From Marisa cornuarietis (lineage: Eukaryota > Mollusca > Gastropoda > Architaenioglossa > Ampullariidae), in assembly GCA_004794655.1 (NCBI GenBank), contig SMMW01000617.1, positions 17,016,501 to 17,080,500 of the forward strand: DNA of 64,000 bases, given 5' to 3'. Below, piece after piece: positions 35,448-47,738 of this stretch. Every line of letters begins with the position of its first letter. Within the stretch, counting starts at the first letter, position 1. The notes beneath the pieces are model-generated. The model saw only the letters and a program-made list of their open reading frames with translations. It had not been told where the DNA came from and made no database searches. The position numbers and the translations under genes were made by a program.

Positions 35448-35742
35448 AGAGGGTGGGGATGTGCACCTTGGCTGAAGCGATCCAACTGCAGCGCTGGTGA
35501 TGGTTAGATGCCTCCAGACTCAATCCCCAAAACAGCCCTGCGATGGACACCACAGGGAAAGAGGAAAAGAGGGAGGCCCAAAGAGACATGGCAGCAAACT
35601 ATTGAAAAGGACCTCAAGAACAGAGGCCTATCACTCAAGACAGCCCCCAGAACAGCAGCAGACAGAACCAGATGAAGGTCCCTTGCTGTCGCCTCACATG
35701 CCAGACGGCACCAGGATTGATGATGATGATGATGATGATATC
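35448..35742 (+). mobile_element. 3'-terminal fragment of an RTE-like LINE
   Basis: One frame reads ALRWTPQGKRKRGRPKETWQ and then a Glu/Lys-rich stretch, ending in a DRTRW-SLAVASHA-like block, the usual C-terminus of APE/RT LINE polyproteins. The copy ends in (GAT)n at about 35718-35740, the same type of tail as the element at 25.1-28.07 kb. Confidence 0.72.
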
Positions 35743-36265
35743 TTCTATGAATCCATGTATAGTTTAAAAAAACCAACTCATGTTGGAGAAGCAAATACCC
35801 AAGTAGTAAAGTGCAAATGTCCAAGGCCAGAGGCGTTCACACTTGCTGATTGGTACCCATGTGGTGGAACTTCCCCCATTTAAAGCAGCTGTTAAATGGG
35901 TGCCTGACCCCCTACAGGGCTGAGAAAGGACAGGCAGTAAGGAAATGAGTACCACCCTTGCATAAAAGCTCTACCTAAGTGTCTCCAACATCTCATTTTC
36001 TAACAACCGAAGACTACCCGCACCTTTCTGTAATTTCATAAGGGAAGCGGGTCTCTCAGTCTCACACGAATGCGTGTAAGCATGCTCACACGTGTGTGTA
36101 TTTGGTATAGAATTGAAACTATCCAATTATGCTTTTTTTGTTGTAGTTTTATAAGACAGAACATACAGTTCTATAAGCCTGTTAGCAATTTTACTTTCAG
36201 TGGTTTGCTCAAGACATGCAGAAAGCTAGGCTAAGAGTAAAGTTTTTATAAAACAAGGAAACCAG

Positions 36266-36480
36266 GGTGCTCGGTAGTGTAGTGGTTAAAACACTTGCTT
36301 CTCACCACTGCAGTGAGAGGCCCTGAGTTCAGATGTTGTCTCGGGACACTCTGTAAGACGGATGTTCCTCTTCTGCCCAGACTTCAGTATTTTGTGCACT
36401 TTCAGCAAGTGCAGACCATGTGGACTCGATAGAGTAATTATTCAAGGTGTTTCCACATTTATTTCATAATTTTTCCCCTC
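36266..36480 (+). mobile_element. tRNA-derived SINE head
   Basis: GGTAGTGTAGTGGTTAAAAC is an A-box region and CCTGAGTTCAGATGTT a decayed B box, closely matching the head of the reverse-strand copy at 45889-46056. The GCTT(G/C)TCACC segment between the boxes recalls the tRNA-Asp anticodon arm. After CTCGGGACACTCTGT the sequence departs from the other copies. Confidence 0.6.
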
Positions 36481-36860
36481 CTAGTTTTCCCAGGATGGAG
36501 AGGAGAAGCAAGTGATCCATTGGAGTTTCTTGCGCAGTTGGGTGTCAAGGTTTTGAAGCCTTCTTCCTATTTACCAGACCTTGCCCCGTGCGATTTTCGG
36601 TTGTTCCTGTAGCTGGAAGAACCCCTGCGGAGAGTGAACTAAGAAACTCAAGAGGAACTCATTGCTGGAGTGAAAGAGCAGCTGAAATTGATGCCAGAAT
36701 CCACGTTTTTGGAGTGTTTTTTCAAAAATGGATCCATAGGGCCAAAAAATATGTTGCAATTTGGTGGCAGCTATGTTGAAAAAGTTTAAAAAGAGTTGAA
36801 GAATAAGAGACAAATGTTAAAAATTCTTGGGGTTCATTTTATTGCCAAGTCCAGGCAGAA
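36480..36860 (+). pseudogene. Mariner-family transposase C-terminal remnant
   Basis: The forward strand reads QLGVKVLKPSSYLPDLAPCD then FRLFL and a stop, followed by EELIAGVKEQLKLMPESTF, LECFFKWIHRAKKYVAIWW and a stop. The 'YxPDLAPxD' block holds the last catalytic Asp of mariner DDD transposases, and the terminal Trp-rich motif also fits. The N-terminal two thirds and both inverted repeats are not recognisable. It sits between a SINE head and a SINE tail fragment. Confidence 0.7.
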
Positions 36861-36867
36861 GTGGAAC

Positions 36868-37015
36868 ATCCCTCATATGTGACACCAGTTTGCAGGGCTT
36901 GCCATCCGGGGTTTACTCTGGGAACTCAGACTTCCTCTTCCCTCCCTCTCCCCTTGTAGTGTGAAATCACCTCTAGGTGGAAGCACACTCCTGCCAAACC
37001 AGCCAGCCAGCCAAC
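36868..37015 (+). mobile_element. SINE tail fragment
   Basis: Shares TATGTGACACC, TTTGCAGGGCT and GTGAAATCACCTC.AGGTGGAAGCAC with the copy at 62240-62400, and its last part with the reverse-strand copy at 45889-46056. It ends in CCAGCCAGCCAGCC. Confidence 0.6.
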
Positions 37016-40000
37016 CTATAATAAGGAGTTTTACTTGATTACTTTCTTTGCTTTGGAAATGATGATAGTTTTCCTACATGGTAGAAGCATCATAATATTT
37101 CAATACTAACAGTTTATTGGTTCACATGGAAAGGAAGAACTAGTGTTTACAGGCGATTATGCACTTGAGATGTACCCCACCCCAACCAACTGCTAGCAAG
37201 AGTGTTCACTCATTAAATTTTTTCAAAAGAAGCTATGGTAACTCAAGCGTGCAGAGAATAAAAAATTTAACTGCATTACCTTATTAGTATATATAAGTAT
37301 ATAGTATTTTATCACATTAAATCCTTCATCAATGGGAACCCATCAAGGTCTTATAGGTAACCAGCCATGTCTAAAAGAGCAAAACTTCAAAATGTAGATA
37401 ATTCAGACATTTTAAGACTGTTTACATTATAATATTCTACTGATGTGATATACGTTTTTTCATAATATGTAAATTGTTTCTTGTACTCATGTTTTATTCC
37501 CTTTGACTTCATTTTACACATCTGTTGGATGCTTAAATTTATGTGATATTGCAAGAGTTCTTATATGCTCAACATAAAAATATTCAGAATTGCTAATAAA
37601 CATTCTCTATTGTTTCTGTCAGACTTAAGTGTAAAATTCATCAAGTTTTTTTTTTACAGCTTTTGTATTTAAGCATGCTACATAACTAGATTGAGATGAA
37701 GTTTTAGAGCTGATTTGTGTTTTATCCCAACTTTGAATTATTCTGATCGTTAGGTCAGTGCCATATAAAAGTTTTGCACCTGGCAGTGCCATATAGATTG
37801 AGTTGATTCTGGATTTGTATTCAATAATTCACTGGTTCACTTGGACATGTACAGACTCTTTTATCACAACATCAGATGTGGAGATCCCAAACTGCTGAAA
37901 AGCTGAGTTTGCTCCTCTGTATTCTGAGCAGCCTGTATGTTAACACTGAAGTATCTTTGCATTTTGTTGTTGTTTTCTGTGGTCTTCTGTTTGTTTTTTT
38001 AATGCAAAGATTTGCAGGATGATCGGTGGATTAGGGTTATGCATGATTTCATTAAACATTCATAAAATTAGCATAAAAAATGTGGAGCCAACATTTATTT
38101 TGATTATCAGTTATACAACCTAGCATTAATAAATGAGGAATTTAAATAATCCATTTATGGTACAAGTGGATTTTCCTAACGTCTTTATGATTTGACATAC
38201 ATATTCACACGTTTTGATAGTGAGCAGTATATTCAGCAGATGATGGACTGAATCTAGTATGAGACCAAAGGTTTTGCACCTGACAAATTTGTGTACATTT
38301 CCTCTTTAATAGATTCATTTATAGTTCCACGTCTTAGACTTTTTATTCTTTCAGTAGATTCTTCTTAAATTTCTCTTACTGTGATAATGTAATAATTTTT
38401 TGTTTGTTGGTAAATCTTTCCTCAAATGTCTTTCATCCAAGCTTCTGGAGTGTATTCCACTATAATGTAGCTATGATAATAGCAGATAATCAACCTTAAG
38501 GAAATCTTTTGGCTGTTACTTACAATCTTGATTAATACATATTTTTTGTTAAACAACAGTTTGTAAGTAGATTGGGATACCTTTGTACATTGGTGTAATT
38601 CTAGTGACCAAAGCTCCACTTGTTTTCCTTTGTGCCAGTATCATTTTAATGTTTTTTGGGGTTTGAATGGTGTAAAGTAGGATTGAAATACCATGGCACC
38701 TGGTAGTCGTGTTGTATTTTGTTTTTTTAATCGAAAAGGCTGTGGTATACTTTGAACACATGGACACTCTAGTGCTGAATATTTGTCTAAATTTATCTGA
38801 CATTCTCCTTAGACATTCTTAAGATGCTCACAAAATTGTTGATGGTTTGTTGATTGCACTTAAATCATAACTCGATGGAAATGCAAGCACAGTTATTACA
38901 AAGATCTTCAAATATTATGACTGTTGGATTGTAGTGATAAAACTAGCAAAAAATTGCGCAACATATGTTCATTGACATTTACTTATTAAATGAAGGTGAT
39001 CATTTACTAATTGTGATGACTTCTGAGTTTTTTCATCTTATAGCATAGTCTTCCTGTACAGTTGCATTGAGCAGTAATATGAAAATAACCCACACCTTCC
39101 AAAAAACAGTTGATCTTGCTGCCAAAAAAATATTTTTAATTTCGTCATTCTTATCTTTTTTAATTCCAGTCAGTCTTAATTTTCATGACTGCTCGTTCAC
39201 TTTATTGGCAGCGTCTGCTTCCAGAATTCCCATAGTTCCAATATTTTAAAGGGAACTCCAAAATAATCTGGTAGGCTAACATGTCTAACATTTATTTAAA
39301 AGTACCTTGTGAGTTTAATTTCTTACATGCAGGGAAGAAAGTGTTTAGAGAAACTGATGACATTCTTTTTATTTGTTTTAGTATTCTGAAAAAAAAGAAA
39401 CTATATAATGAAAAGAAAAAGTGACTAAAGGAAGTAGAAACCATTTTATGCAGAGTTGATGGAGCAATAATATCATATTGGAAATATTTGAAAGGTACCC
39501 AGTGCATTTGTGTGTGTGTGTGCATGGGTGCTTGCATGGCATAAACATGACATACAGAGTATTTTCCTTTTTATTGCTGTTGCTTCTGTATGTATTAAAT
39601 GCTTCTTTTAGATTCAGCTGTGCTATTATTCTTTTATCAGTATAATTCTAGTCATAAGCAGTGTTAATAAGTGCAGATTTTTGTATGCATCATAAAGCTA
39701 ACTAAAACCTAGAATGCCACCTGTACTTAAAAAAAATGAAATACAAGAGTCCTAATAAGTTTATGCTGTGTGATGCATAAGTTTTCATAAATGATGTCCT
39801 GTAAAGGTGGGTAACATACTGTAACATAATGCATAAGTTTTTAAAGTGGTTTTAACCATTAACAACATATGCAGGTTTTTTTTTCATTTGATGCTGCATG
39901 CTCTGTTAATTCCAGTTACAGCTGAAAGTGTTTTGTAAACATGATGCTTTATTTTACTCTGACATCAGTGCCAGTGTCTGGGGGAGAATCTGACTTACTC

Positions 40001-41739
40001 TTTGCACCTCAGACTTTCCATGCTGATCTCCCAGTTTTGACTGAACATTTTCGTCTTAGCTGTAAAGAGTTAATTAAACCAGAATGGTAATGTGGCATGT
40101 GTTAAATCTGTAAAAAATTCATTATCTCTCACTCACACATAATGTGAACACATGCCCATGCGCACACACACACACACACACAGTCACAGCTGCATGTTGC
40201 ATGCTTGCATGATTTAATGCCTAGCACTTTTGTTACAGCATTTTGTTGTTGCTACTATAAAAATAGTAATAAAAAGCCATAAATCATGTATTGTTAGCAA
40301 GTTCTCCACAAATAGAGGAGGTAGAACACAGAGTTTACTTATGTAGAAGAATCTCTGCAGTTAAATGGCATTGTGGTAATTCATTTATACAAAACTCTCT
40401 TCATGTTCTTTATATGATGTGTATTGTGATGAATGGCAAGACATGGCTGCATTTTTCCAACCCATTGATACTTTCCACCTTCTACACCATTGAACATACT
40501 GCTGTAGTTCCAATATTTGTTCCTTTTTCTTCAAACTTTGATAAATTTTCTTGTTCTTATAATGGTTATACTATCAACTAAGCTAACTGCACAGTTTATA
40601 GTGTAAGTTCTTAAAACTTATTGACCTACCCTTGTGGTAAAGTTAGTAGAGTGTCCTTTAATGACTAAAGCACAATCTCTTAATATTTTTAAGGGAACTA
40701 CAAAGCCACTTTAACTTTAAGCTTTGATGTTGTCTTGACATCCTGCCCCTTATAACCCCTGGAACCTTTCCTGCTGAGACACCCTCTAATGTGGTCAGTC
40801 CTGGGGATGTGGTGTGAACCAGAGGTACATCTGTACCCCCAGGGTTTTTTTTCTCCTTCACTCAGTACTACATCCCTAGCTTTTTATAGCCATAGGTATG
40901 GGCCTTATGCAAAACAAAGCCCCTACCTGACCTACATCTTTTTCCAAATACATATCTATACATCATTTCCATTCATTAACCCTCGATTAATGTTGCCTCT
41001 GTTTGACAGCTATGTCCCTTTGTCTGGGTTGAGGCAACAGGAAAGAGAGAGGGCTTTAGGAGGAAGCATGGACACTTCCTGGAAACGTGCTCAGCAGCTT
41101 TTCTGAAAACTCTTCAGTGTCTGTCAGACAGCTGAGTGAACAGTTTCCACAGACTGTGGGGAATAATGAATGCATCAGAATATGAGCAGGTCTAGTTCAG
41201 GTAGTATTGCCATAGTAAGGGGTAAAGTATCATCATAGCCTACTGGTGAATTTTGGCTCAGAAGGTTGCTGGCTTAAGGCTGACCCAGATGTGTGTGACT
41301 GGAAAACGGGGCAGAAGGGTTTATCAGGGGAGGTAAAAAAATGGCAGAAAAGATGGGTTCTGCCTTCCTCATGCCACTTCCTAGACACAGTGAACCATTT
41401 AACATTTCACTGTCCCTATGACCATTAAATTTTGAAACCCATTTTTTCTTTCTGGTTTGTAATGATTCACAGACTGCTGGATTAACACTTTTATTAAGGT
41501 GCACCATGTGGATGATAGATAAGATCAGCACTGCTTATAGTTATATCCAGAAATGAAATCACTGATAGCTACTTGTACTAAGTATGCATACAGCAATGAG
41601 GCACTAGGATGAGGCTTCAAAGTGCTGGTTATTTATTTTGTTGTTGATCATTATTGAAGAAGCCTTTCCTAGTGTTCTTGCCAACCCAGTACCTGCATAC
41701 CTGGTTTGATTGTAATATGGACACTGATTTTTATACTTT
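37016..41739. other. AT-rich non-coding stretch downstream of the SH2 gene
   Basis: No coding frame, RNA gene or recognisable transposon. A (CA)n microsatellite lies near 40161-40182. AATAAA at 37257 and 37595 are possible poly(A) signals for a long SH2-gene 3' UTR, but no cleavage site can be chosen. Confidence 0.5.
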
Positions 41740-42030
41740 TTTTCTATTTATGGTGTGAATTTGTTCAGCAACCAAAGTCATTTGTACTTTTAGAGTTGTG
41801 TCTTCCGCAAGCAAAGAAATAAACTGTAAGGCACAAAAGATATAAAATATTATCCCATTGGCTGGGTTTATTTTTAGTGTGTGTGAGTCACTTTCTGTGC
41901 ATGGTAATGTTGTATGTCTATATCTTGAGAATGGAAAAGGTCTCTTTGCCCAGATTTTGAAAAAATAGTATATTGCACTGAGCATTATCTAGCCATTAGA
42001 AAAACATTGCACCACCCTAGACTTTTAAAT
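41740..42030. repeat. Dispersed repeat, copy A
   Basis: Shares an ordered set of blocks with 57200-57475: GCATGGTRATGTT, a CCAGATTT block, GCA(C)TGAGC(A/T)TTATC, CATTAGAAAAA/CATCAGAAAAA, then TTTGCACCCC-like sequence. It is non-coding and matches no class I recognise. Confidence 0.5.
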
Positions 42031-42879
42031 AGTTTGAATGAGCAAGGTACCTATGTTGGTCCGAAAACCCATGTGGGCTAGTAATCTTTAAACCGTTATT
42101 GTTCAGTCTATAAATGCTTAGGAGATTGAGAATTATTGAAAGCTCAGAATCCCAGTGTTCTTTTTGATATCAAGGAAGTTCCACAACGAACAGCCAGCAA
42201 AATTAGTTGACAGTGTATGGCTGAACGGGGTTGGTACTTTGATCGATAATGAAGAGTTAACTCAGTAATACATTGTAGAGCAGCATCCTGAAGACATTTA
42301 GTAGTGAGACTTAGCAGTTTGTGTTCAGGTAGTATTTTATATATCTATATAGCTCCATGGCTCTGATGATCCAATGTAGTCCGTTTGGTGGAGCCCATTA
42401 TGCGGTTAGATATATAGGGCTATCCAAAAAAACCATCTAGTTTCACCAGATTGTTATGTTTTGCTTGCTGCAGTGTATTTGATGGGTTCAAAATGGAAAA
42501 TGAATGATCATACATTATCATGTTCAGTATGTTGAACAGTATTTTTTTAGAAGAGAGAATGAGAGCTGTGCAGTAATAAGGGAAAACACACAGATACATA
42601 CTAATATAACATATATAATATACTCACCTCCATGTGACCCTACCATAGAAACATTTAAACCCTAAAGAAAAAAACATGCCTGCGCACACGAATATACATT
42701 TGTATGCACATTTAGAAATAGACAAACTATATACATATTGATACATAATATGTACATTTTAAACTACACATTTATATATGTAAATGTATATACATTACAT
42801 TTACACAGTTTTTACATATGCATAATTAGTTACATACACTTATATCAGCTCCATTCGCCATCTCAACCACCAAATTTCT

Positions 42880-43764
42880 CATCTGCTTATTTGTTCTGTC
42901 TAGACTATTGCAACTCTCTTCTTGCTGGCTGTCTACAATACCTCATTTACAACTTCAGAAAGACTGATCAGCTGCTCAGCTCGTTTTCCAGACTTGCAAA
43001 TCTGAACATGTCACACCACTTTTTCACTCTCTTCATTGGCTACCAGTTAAAGATAGAATACAAGCTTTCAACTCTATGCTGTGGATTCTATGATAGCTCC
43101 TTCCCCCACTACTTTACTGAAATCTTATCTGTCCACACCCCTGCCCGAAACCTTCGCTCCTCATCGGACACCCGCATTCTATCCTCCCTCCCACAAAGCC
43201 TTATACGGACAAAGGACTTTCTCCCTAGATGTGTGCTGCAAAGCAGTGGAACCACGAACTCTCTTCCACGTCACATTCTGACTCGAAGGCTACACTCAAA
43301 CATTCTCTGAAAACATATCTGTTCACTATAATCCCTTGCAATATTGTCTGTCATGTTAACCCTCATGCAGTGGCGTAGGAAGATGCTCGGCTTTGGGGGG
43401 GGGGGGGGCAAGCTCCATGCTGACAATGAATAACGTTCACATTCTTGCCTTCCCAGAATCTTTTTTTGGGGGGCGGCTGCCCCCCTTGCCCCCCCTGTTC
43501 CTACGCCACTGTCATGTAACAACTCCATCTCTACACTGTATAATTTATAGTACCTATATATCCCTTCATACCTTAATCCATTGCTTTACGTTCTACTCTT
43601 GGATTTCATCTTTATGTTGTTCAGTGTGGTTATACGTATCTCACCCTCCACTGGCTGTTGTTTAATATATTCATTCATCATTAGTACTAGTCTGCGCAGC
43701 GAGTGCGATCTATCGTACTGGTCGTGATGCTGCGCATTAACTAGAAGTACACATTATTATTATT
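42880..43764 (+). mobile_element. Old CR1/L2-like LINE 3' end carrying a nested MITE
   Basis: Broken frames read LDYCNSLLAGCLQYL, LANLNMSHHFF, FIGYQLKIEYKLSTLC, then ARNLRSSSDTRIL and further on a TNSLPRHI-like block, the same RT C-terminus as at 18.6-19.3 kb but of another subfamily. The sequence resumes after the MITE at 43368-43511 and ends CTGCGCATTAACTAGAAGTACAC then (ATT)n at about 43763. Confidence 0.7.
43368..43511. mobile_element. 144-bp hAT-like MITE
   Basis: Perfect 14-bp terminal inverted repeats: CAGTGGCGTAGGAA at 43368-43381 and TTCCTACGCCACTG at 43498-43511. The pentamer TCATG abuts both ends (43363-43367 and 43512-43516) as an apparent target duplication. The interior has a long G run and no coding frame. 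The CAGTGGCGTAG terminus is typical of hAT, although 8-bp duplications are more usual there. Confidence 0.82.
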
Positions 43765-45888
43765 ATGCACTTGTGTATACCAAAACTTACGTATTCGTAT
43801 ATACATGGAAACAAATTTTTAAAAAAAACTGGTTCTAAAAATAAACACTTGCATTCATGCCCTCGTACGCGCAGAAGGAACAGAGAATCGCTCGATCTGT
43901 GTCACCTTCCAGTTCCTGGTCACGAAAACTGTTTTGCGGAACTAAATTCCACGTATTTTGGAGTAGGCGACGTGCACTAGCTGTAGATTGAATCAGATAT
44001 TTAAAAGTCTGCGTAGGAATCCGTTTTCGCCGTGGATAGTAACGGAAGCAATGAATAATAAACATATTATTTTCATTGTAATGTTAGATGGAAACGGCTT
44101 AATTGCGGCTTTAAGATGGTTTCCGCAGACCCACACACGTATACCAGTTATAGTGGGTTTATTAGGCCTAAACGAAAACTTACACAATCTATAATTATGG
44201 TGATTACCAAGGTATGAAGTCATGATTCATGCAGTTTTTATCATGTACATATAGTTCTGTACGACGTACTGTACTGATATTTTTTTAGGCGACAGCTAGA
44301 GTAAGGGTGGAATCCGGAGAGAGAGAATTTACAAAGAGATCGAGACGCAGAAGGGTTCAAAGAAAAGAACTTTTAAAAAAGTAACAAGACCGTGACAACT
44401 ATTATAGTGACGACGACGATGCCATAAAAATAAATTGCACCTACATATCATCATCATCATCATCGTCGTCGTCGTCATCATCAGCAGCAGTAGCAGCAGC
44501 AGTAACCCTGTCAGTGTCAACGGCAAACTTCTATAATTGGCAACCGTGCTCCCTGACTTTCTGTTCTGTGAAGATTCTTCTTAGGAAGGTGTTAATTAAA
44601 GGCCAATCTGAGTCGAACATGAAGCGTAAAGTTGGCAGCAATTATATATATATAGTTATAGTAGAACATACAGATGTAAGATGATTAAATATATCTTCTA
44701 ATGAGCTAACCTACTCACAAAAATAATTTTGCATTCGGGTTATCCTTTAAACGGTAGCGCGCGTGAGAGACGGGAAAGTCATGCCAAACTCATATTCTTC
44801 TGATTCAGACTTAATTCTACGCTGGAATTGAAGAGACTGTGTCGTGTGGCTTTTATTGTGTGGCTGATTAGGCAAGCTGAATGCGATTCATTCGAACGCT
44901 CGCTTAAAGCTGTTCTTACCTAGACAAACGTTTGACCAAGTTTTTGACCAAGACAGTTTTTATATAACCCTCACATAACAATTAACTTTGCCAAACTTGT
45001 TCATACCTTCGCCTGTATTCTTCTAGTTAAGCACAGACTTTGATTCACACTCTGTTGAATGCCTTTTTTGTAGGAAATGAATGAAGAGGCAGAGGCCCGG
45101 CCTTTGGTTGATGTTGGAGATGCGTTAGGGATACTCTTTTGAAGATCTCGGTAGTGCGCTGCGTTTTTAAAACCAGCCGGTTCTGCTGCAATGGCCATTT
45201 CTCTTTGTGGTTTCAGTTGTTCGAATTGATTTTCAGCATAACGTTTCTTAGAGAACAGAGAAATCCGATGAAGTGAAAGTTATAGTTATTGTTACATGAC
45301 TTTGTTTTGGATATGACAGCAATACGTGAACAAAGAAGTTTATTCATTATTTACATTCACTTTAAAGGAAACTGAAATTTACACGTTTTTACATGGAACG
45401 AAAACGTTTTACGTGTGCGTTTATGAAAAGAGAGAGAGAGAATGCTTTTCGAGATCCCCTGCCAAAATAAGTACTTGCTTCGCCCTAACAAACAGTTTGT
45501 GTATATGTCGAGTATGGAGACTATAGGCACTACAAATGTGATATCTGTCATACCAGTACGTTTGCATCTTGCTGGGCTCATGTCTCGTTGGCGAGCATAG
45601 AGTTATACCTGTTATACATTGTTGTTCCTGTTGCAATATCCCGCAAGAGAAAGCCCGCAGAAAACCAACTGTTCCCTTTTTGGAGGACATTTTGTAGCGA
45701 TCGGAATGTGTGACTAATGAGAAGTTGTTTCCCGATATTTCCCCGCTTATAGCTCTATCAGTGTTATATGATAATAATAGATTCTGTCTCCTATGTAGGT
45801 ATTGCTGGGTCACAAATTAATATGAGCCTGGACTTCGTCAAGATATGTGTTGTTTATTATTTTGTTGTTGTTTATTTAGTTGGAAAGT
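43765..45888. other. Unassigned stretch with slightly higher CpG content
   Basis: Contains the trinucleotide tract at 44448-44510 and a 65-codon reverse-strand frame at 45198-45004 that starts with a good ATG context and ends at a donor-like GCGAAG|GTATGA. It has no recognisable domain and no partner exon, so it is not called as a gene. Confidence 0.35.
44448..44510. repeat. Trinucleotide repeat tract
   Basis: (ATC)n passing into (GTC)n and (AGC)n, low complexity. No LINE sequence is recognisable beside it, although such tails end several LINEs in this window. Confidence 0.8.
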
Positions 45889-46056
45889 GCTTCCACCTTG
45901 CGGTGATTTCGCACTATGGGGGGAAAGGGAGGGGGGAGGAAACCGGAGTACCCGGAGAAACCCCCCGCCGCCAGTCCCGAGACGAGATCTGAACCCTGAG
46001 CCGATCACTGCAGTGGTGACAAGCGAGTGTTTTAACCACTACACTACCGGGGGCCC
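45889..46056 (-). mobile_element. tRNA-derived SINE, complete head and tail
   Basis: Reverse strand: CCGGTAGTGTAGTGGTTAAA (A box), CGCTTGTCACCA, CAGGGTTCAGATCTC (B box), then a G/C-rich middle, CTCCGGTTTCCTCC and the tail GCGAAATCACCGCAAGGTGG. It is the best full-length representative of the family whose parts occur at 36266-36480, 36868-37015 and 62240-62400. The head resembles tRNA-Asp. Confidence 0.72.
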
Positions 46057-47027
46057 AAGATGGCAGTAAAAGATGGCGACGAAGTAATAAAAATTTGGTC
46101 GTATGATTTTAGTTATAAAAGTATTAATTGTTAATTGCTGATGTTAATACTACGATATCTATACCTCCGAAAGACTCATTTTGCAACCCATTGCTTAAAG
46201 GTCTTACAAAATTTTAAAAAGCATGCGTTAAATCACCGGCTGAAATAAGACAATAATCTGTTCTCGAGATACAAATTCAGTAGCCGACGTCATGTACAAT
46301 ACGTACAGGTACACTATATATAGGTCACGTCTGTCATGATCGAATGTCCATGAATACTTGGTCCCCCAAATATAAGTTCTGGGGTATCCTAGACATAAGC
46401 ATTTTTTTTTTCGTTTCCTTTAGTGCCTTTGGGTTTTCGTCGTGTTTGATGTCTGATTATATATACTGTTAATCTGTGCTTTTCGCTGGGTTTCGCCTGC
46501 CACTGTTCTAGCTGTTTCCTGAGCCTGTGCCCCATTTTGTTTTGTTTTTTGTCTTTACATCGACCAACGGTCTCAAACCCCATATATCTATATTATCTCG
46601 ACTCCTGGATTTTCGTTTGCTGATCATCATTACCCTGCGGGTGTTTAACGCTTTCTGTTCTATGTACGTAGGTCCATTTTCCTCGCAACACTCTTCCCGC
46701 TGCTTTAGATTGTGGACCTACGTGAGTCAACAAGCGCGGAGTTAATTTCTCTGATCTCTTGTCTTGTCCTGCCTTCTGCTTCATCTATTTTCCTCACTGC
46801 CACTGTGTTGATTTGACCTTCGTGATAGTCATATATGTGGGCCCACAATGACCAACTTTATGGGTGCCACTACTATACGTACTATTCTACTGAAACTACA
46901 ACTAGAAATCACAGCTGCAGCTGGTATATAACTATATAGCTTTATATAGTGACTGCATCTATGCTGACGGCATTCACCTTGAAAAAAACAATGAACTCTT
47001 TGTTTTGATACCATTATTAAGTCTCTG

Positions 47028-47100
47028 TGTTTAAATATTAAGCGCATTGAGTCTGGCTGCTGCTGGGAAAAGGCGCTATAAAATTTGCTATTTATTTCTT
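47028..47100 (+). mobile_element. Short L2-like LINE 3' tail
   Basis: TTAAGCGCATTGAG, then GGGAAAAGGCGCTATAAAAT, is the conserved terminal block of many L2/CR1 elements ('AGCGCTTTGAG...AAGGCGCTATATAAA'). No coding part is recognisable upstream. Confidence 0.45.
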
Positions 47101-47690
47101 AAGCTCCGCCATGTAAACTTATTTTGTATCTTAAATGTTGTGAGTGGTAATGTTTTTAGGCTCGTATCTAGACAACAGAAGGGGTTGTTCAGAACATTTC
47201 TGTGAAATGTAGTAACTCAACTCAAGTGTGCAGTGAGCCTGAAGTTGTACAGTAACATGTATATGTAACTATAATTAAGCACCCGCATATAGTGCATATT
47301 TATCAGGAAAATATACTTGTCTTGGAGCCATACAATACAGCACGCATTCAAACGGTGTTAGCGAAGACGAGCACAATAGTTTAACTGTTATCCATATCGC
47401 AAAGCGTTGGCTGGTGCTGGAGCGAGTGAATAGGAATGGAATCCTTTCAGACATGATCCTGATGTGATTAACGGGAGAGAACTCAAGAGCGGCAACTATG
47501 CCAGGCTTTCTCCTAGTGCTGCGATAAGAAGTGCCGCACGGCAGTGCACCTTACAGGATAAATGTGTTCTTTGAAACTTAATGAAAACTTTGTCGAGGAA
47601 CAGAAAGTCATGCCTAGGCCGAATGATACTTGCTGGCGATGTATACGAAGTGCACTGGACCGGAAACACGAGTTCTAAAACCCGTCAAAT

Positions 47691-47738
47691 CCGGAAGTAA
47701 ACACAAGCAGAAAAGGGATCAGACGACAGTTTCAACAG
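47691..47738 (+). promoter_or_regulatory. Candidate promoter/5' non-coding exon of the GRDP gene
   Basis: CCGGAAGTAA at 47691-47700 is a consensus ETS-type core-promoter site. Thirty-eight bases on, TTCAACAG|GCAAGT at 47738/47739 is a consensus GC-type donor. The GRDP coding exon begins with non-coding bases after an acceptor at 54775, so at least one upstream 5' UTR exon must exist. This is the most promoter-like unique sequence upstream, but the link is inference. Confidence 0.3.

Noticed and set aside
36266..36345. Possible functional tRNA-Asp gene
   Set aside because: The arms do not pair as a cloverleaf by eye, the B box is mutated and the same sequence recurs elsewhere with a SINE tail.
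44448..44510. Possible CRISPR-like or satellite array
   Set aside because: It is a plain trinucleotide tract without spacers, and the genome is eukaryotic.
45004..45198. Reverse-strand 65-codon frame with a good ATG context ending at a donor-like GTATGA
   Set aside because: No homologous domain, no second exon found, and frames of this length occur by chance in this sequence.
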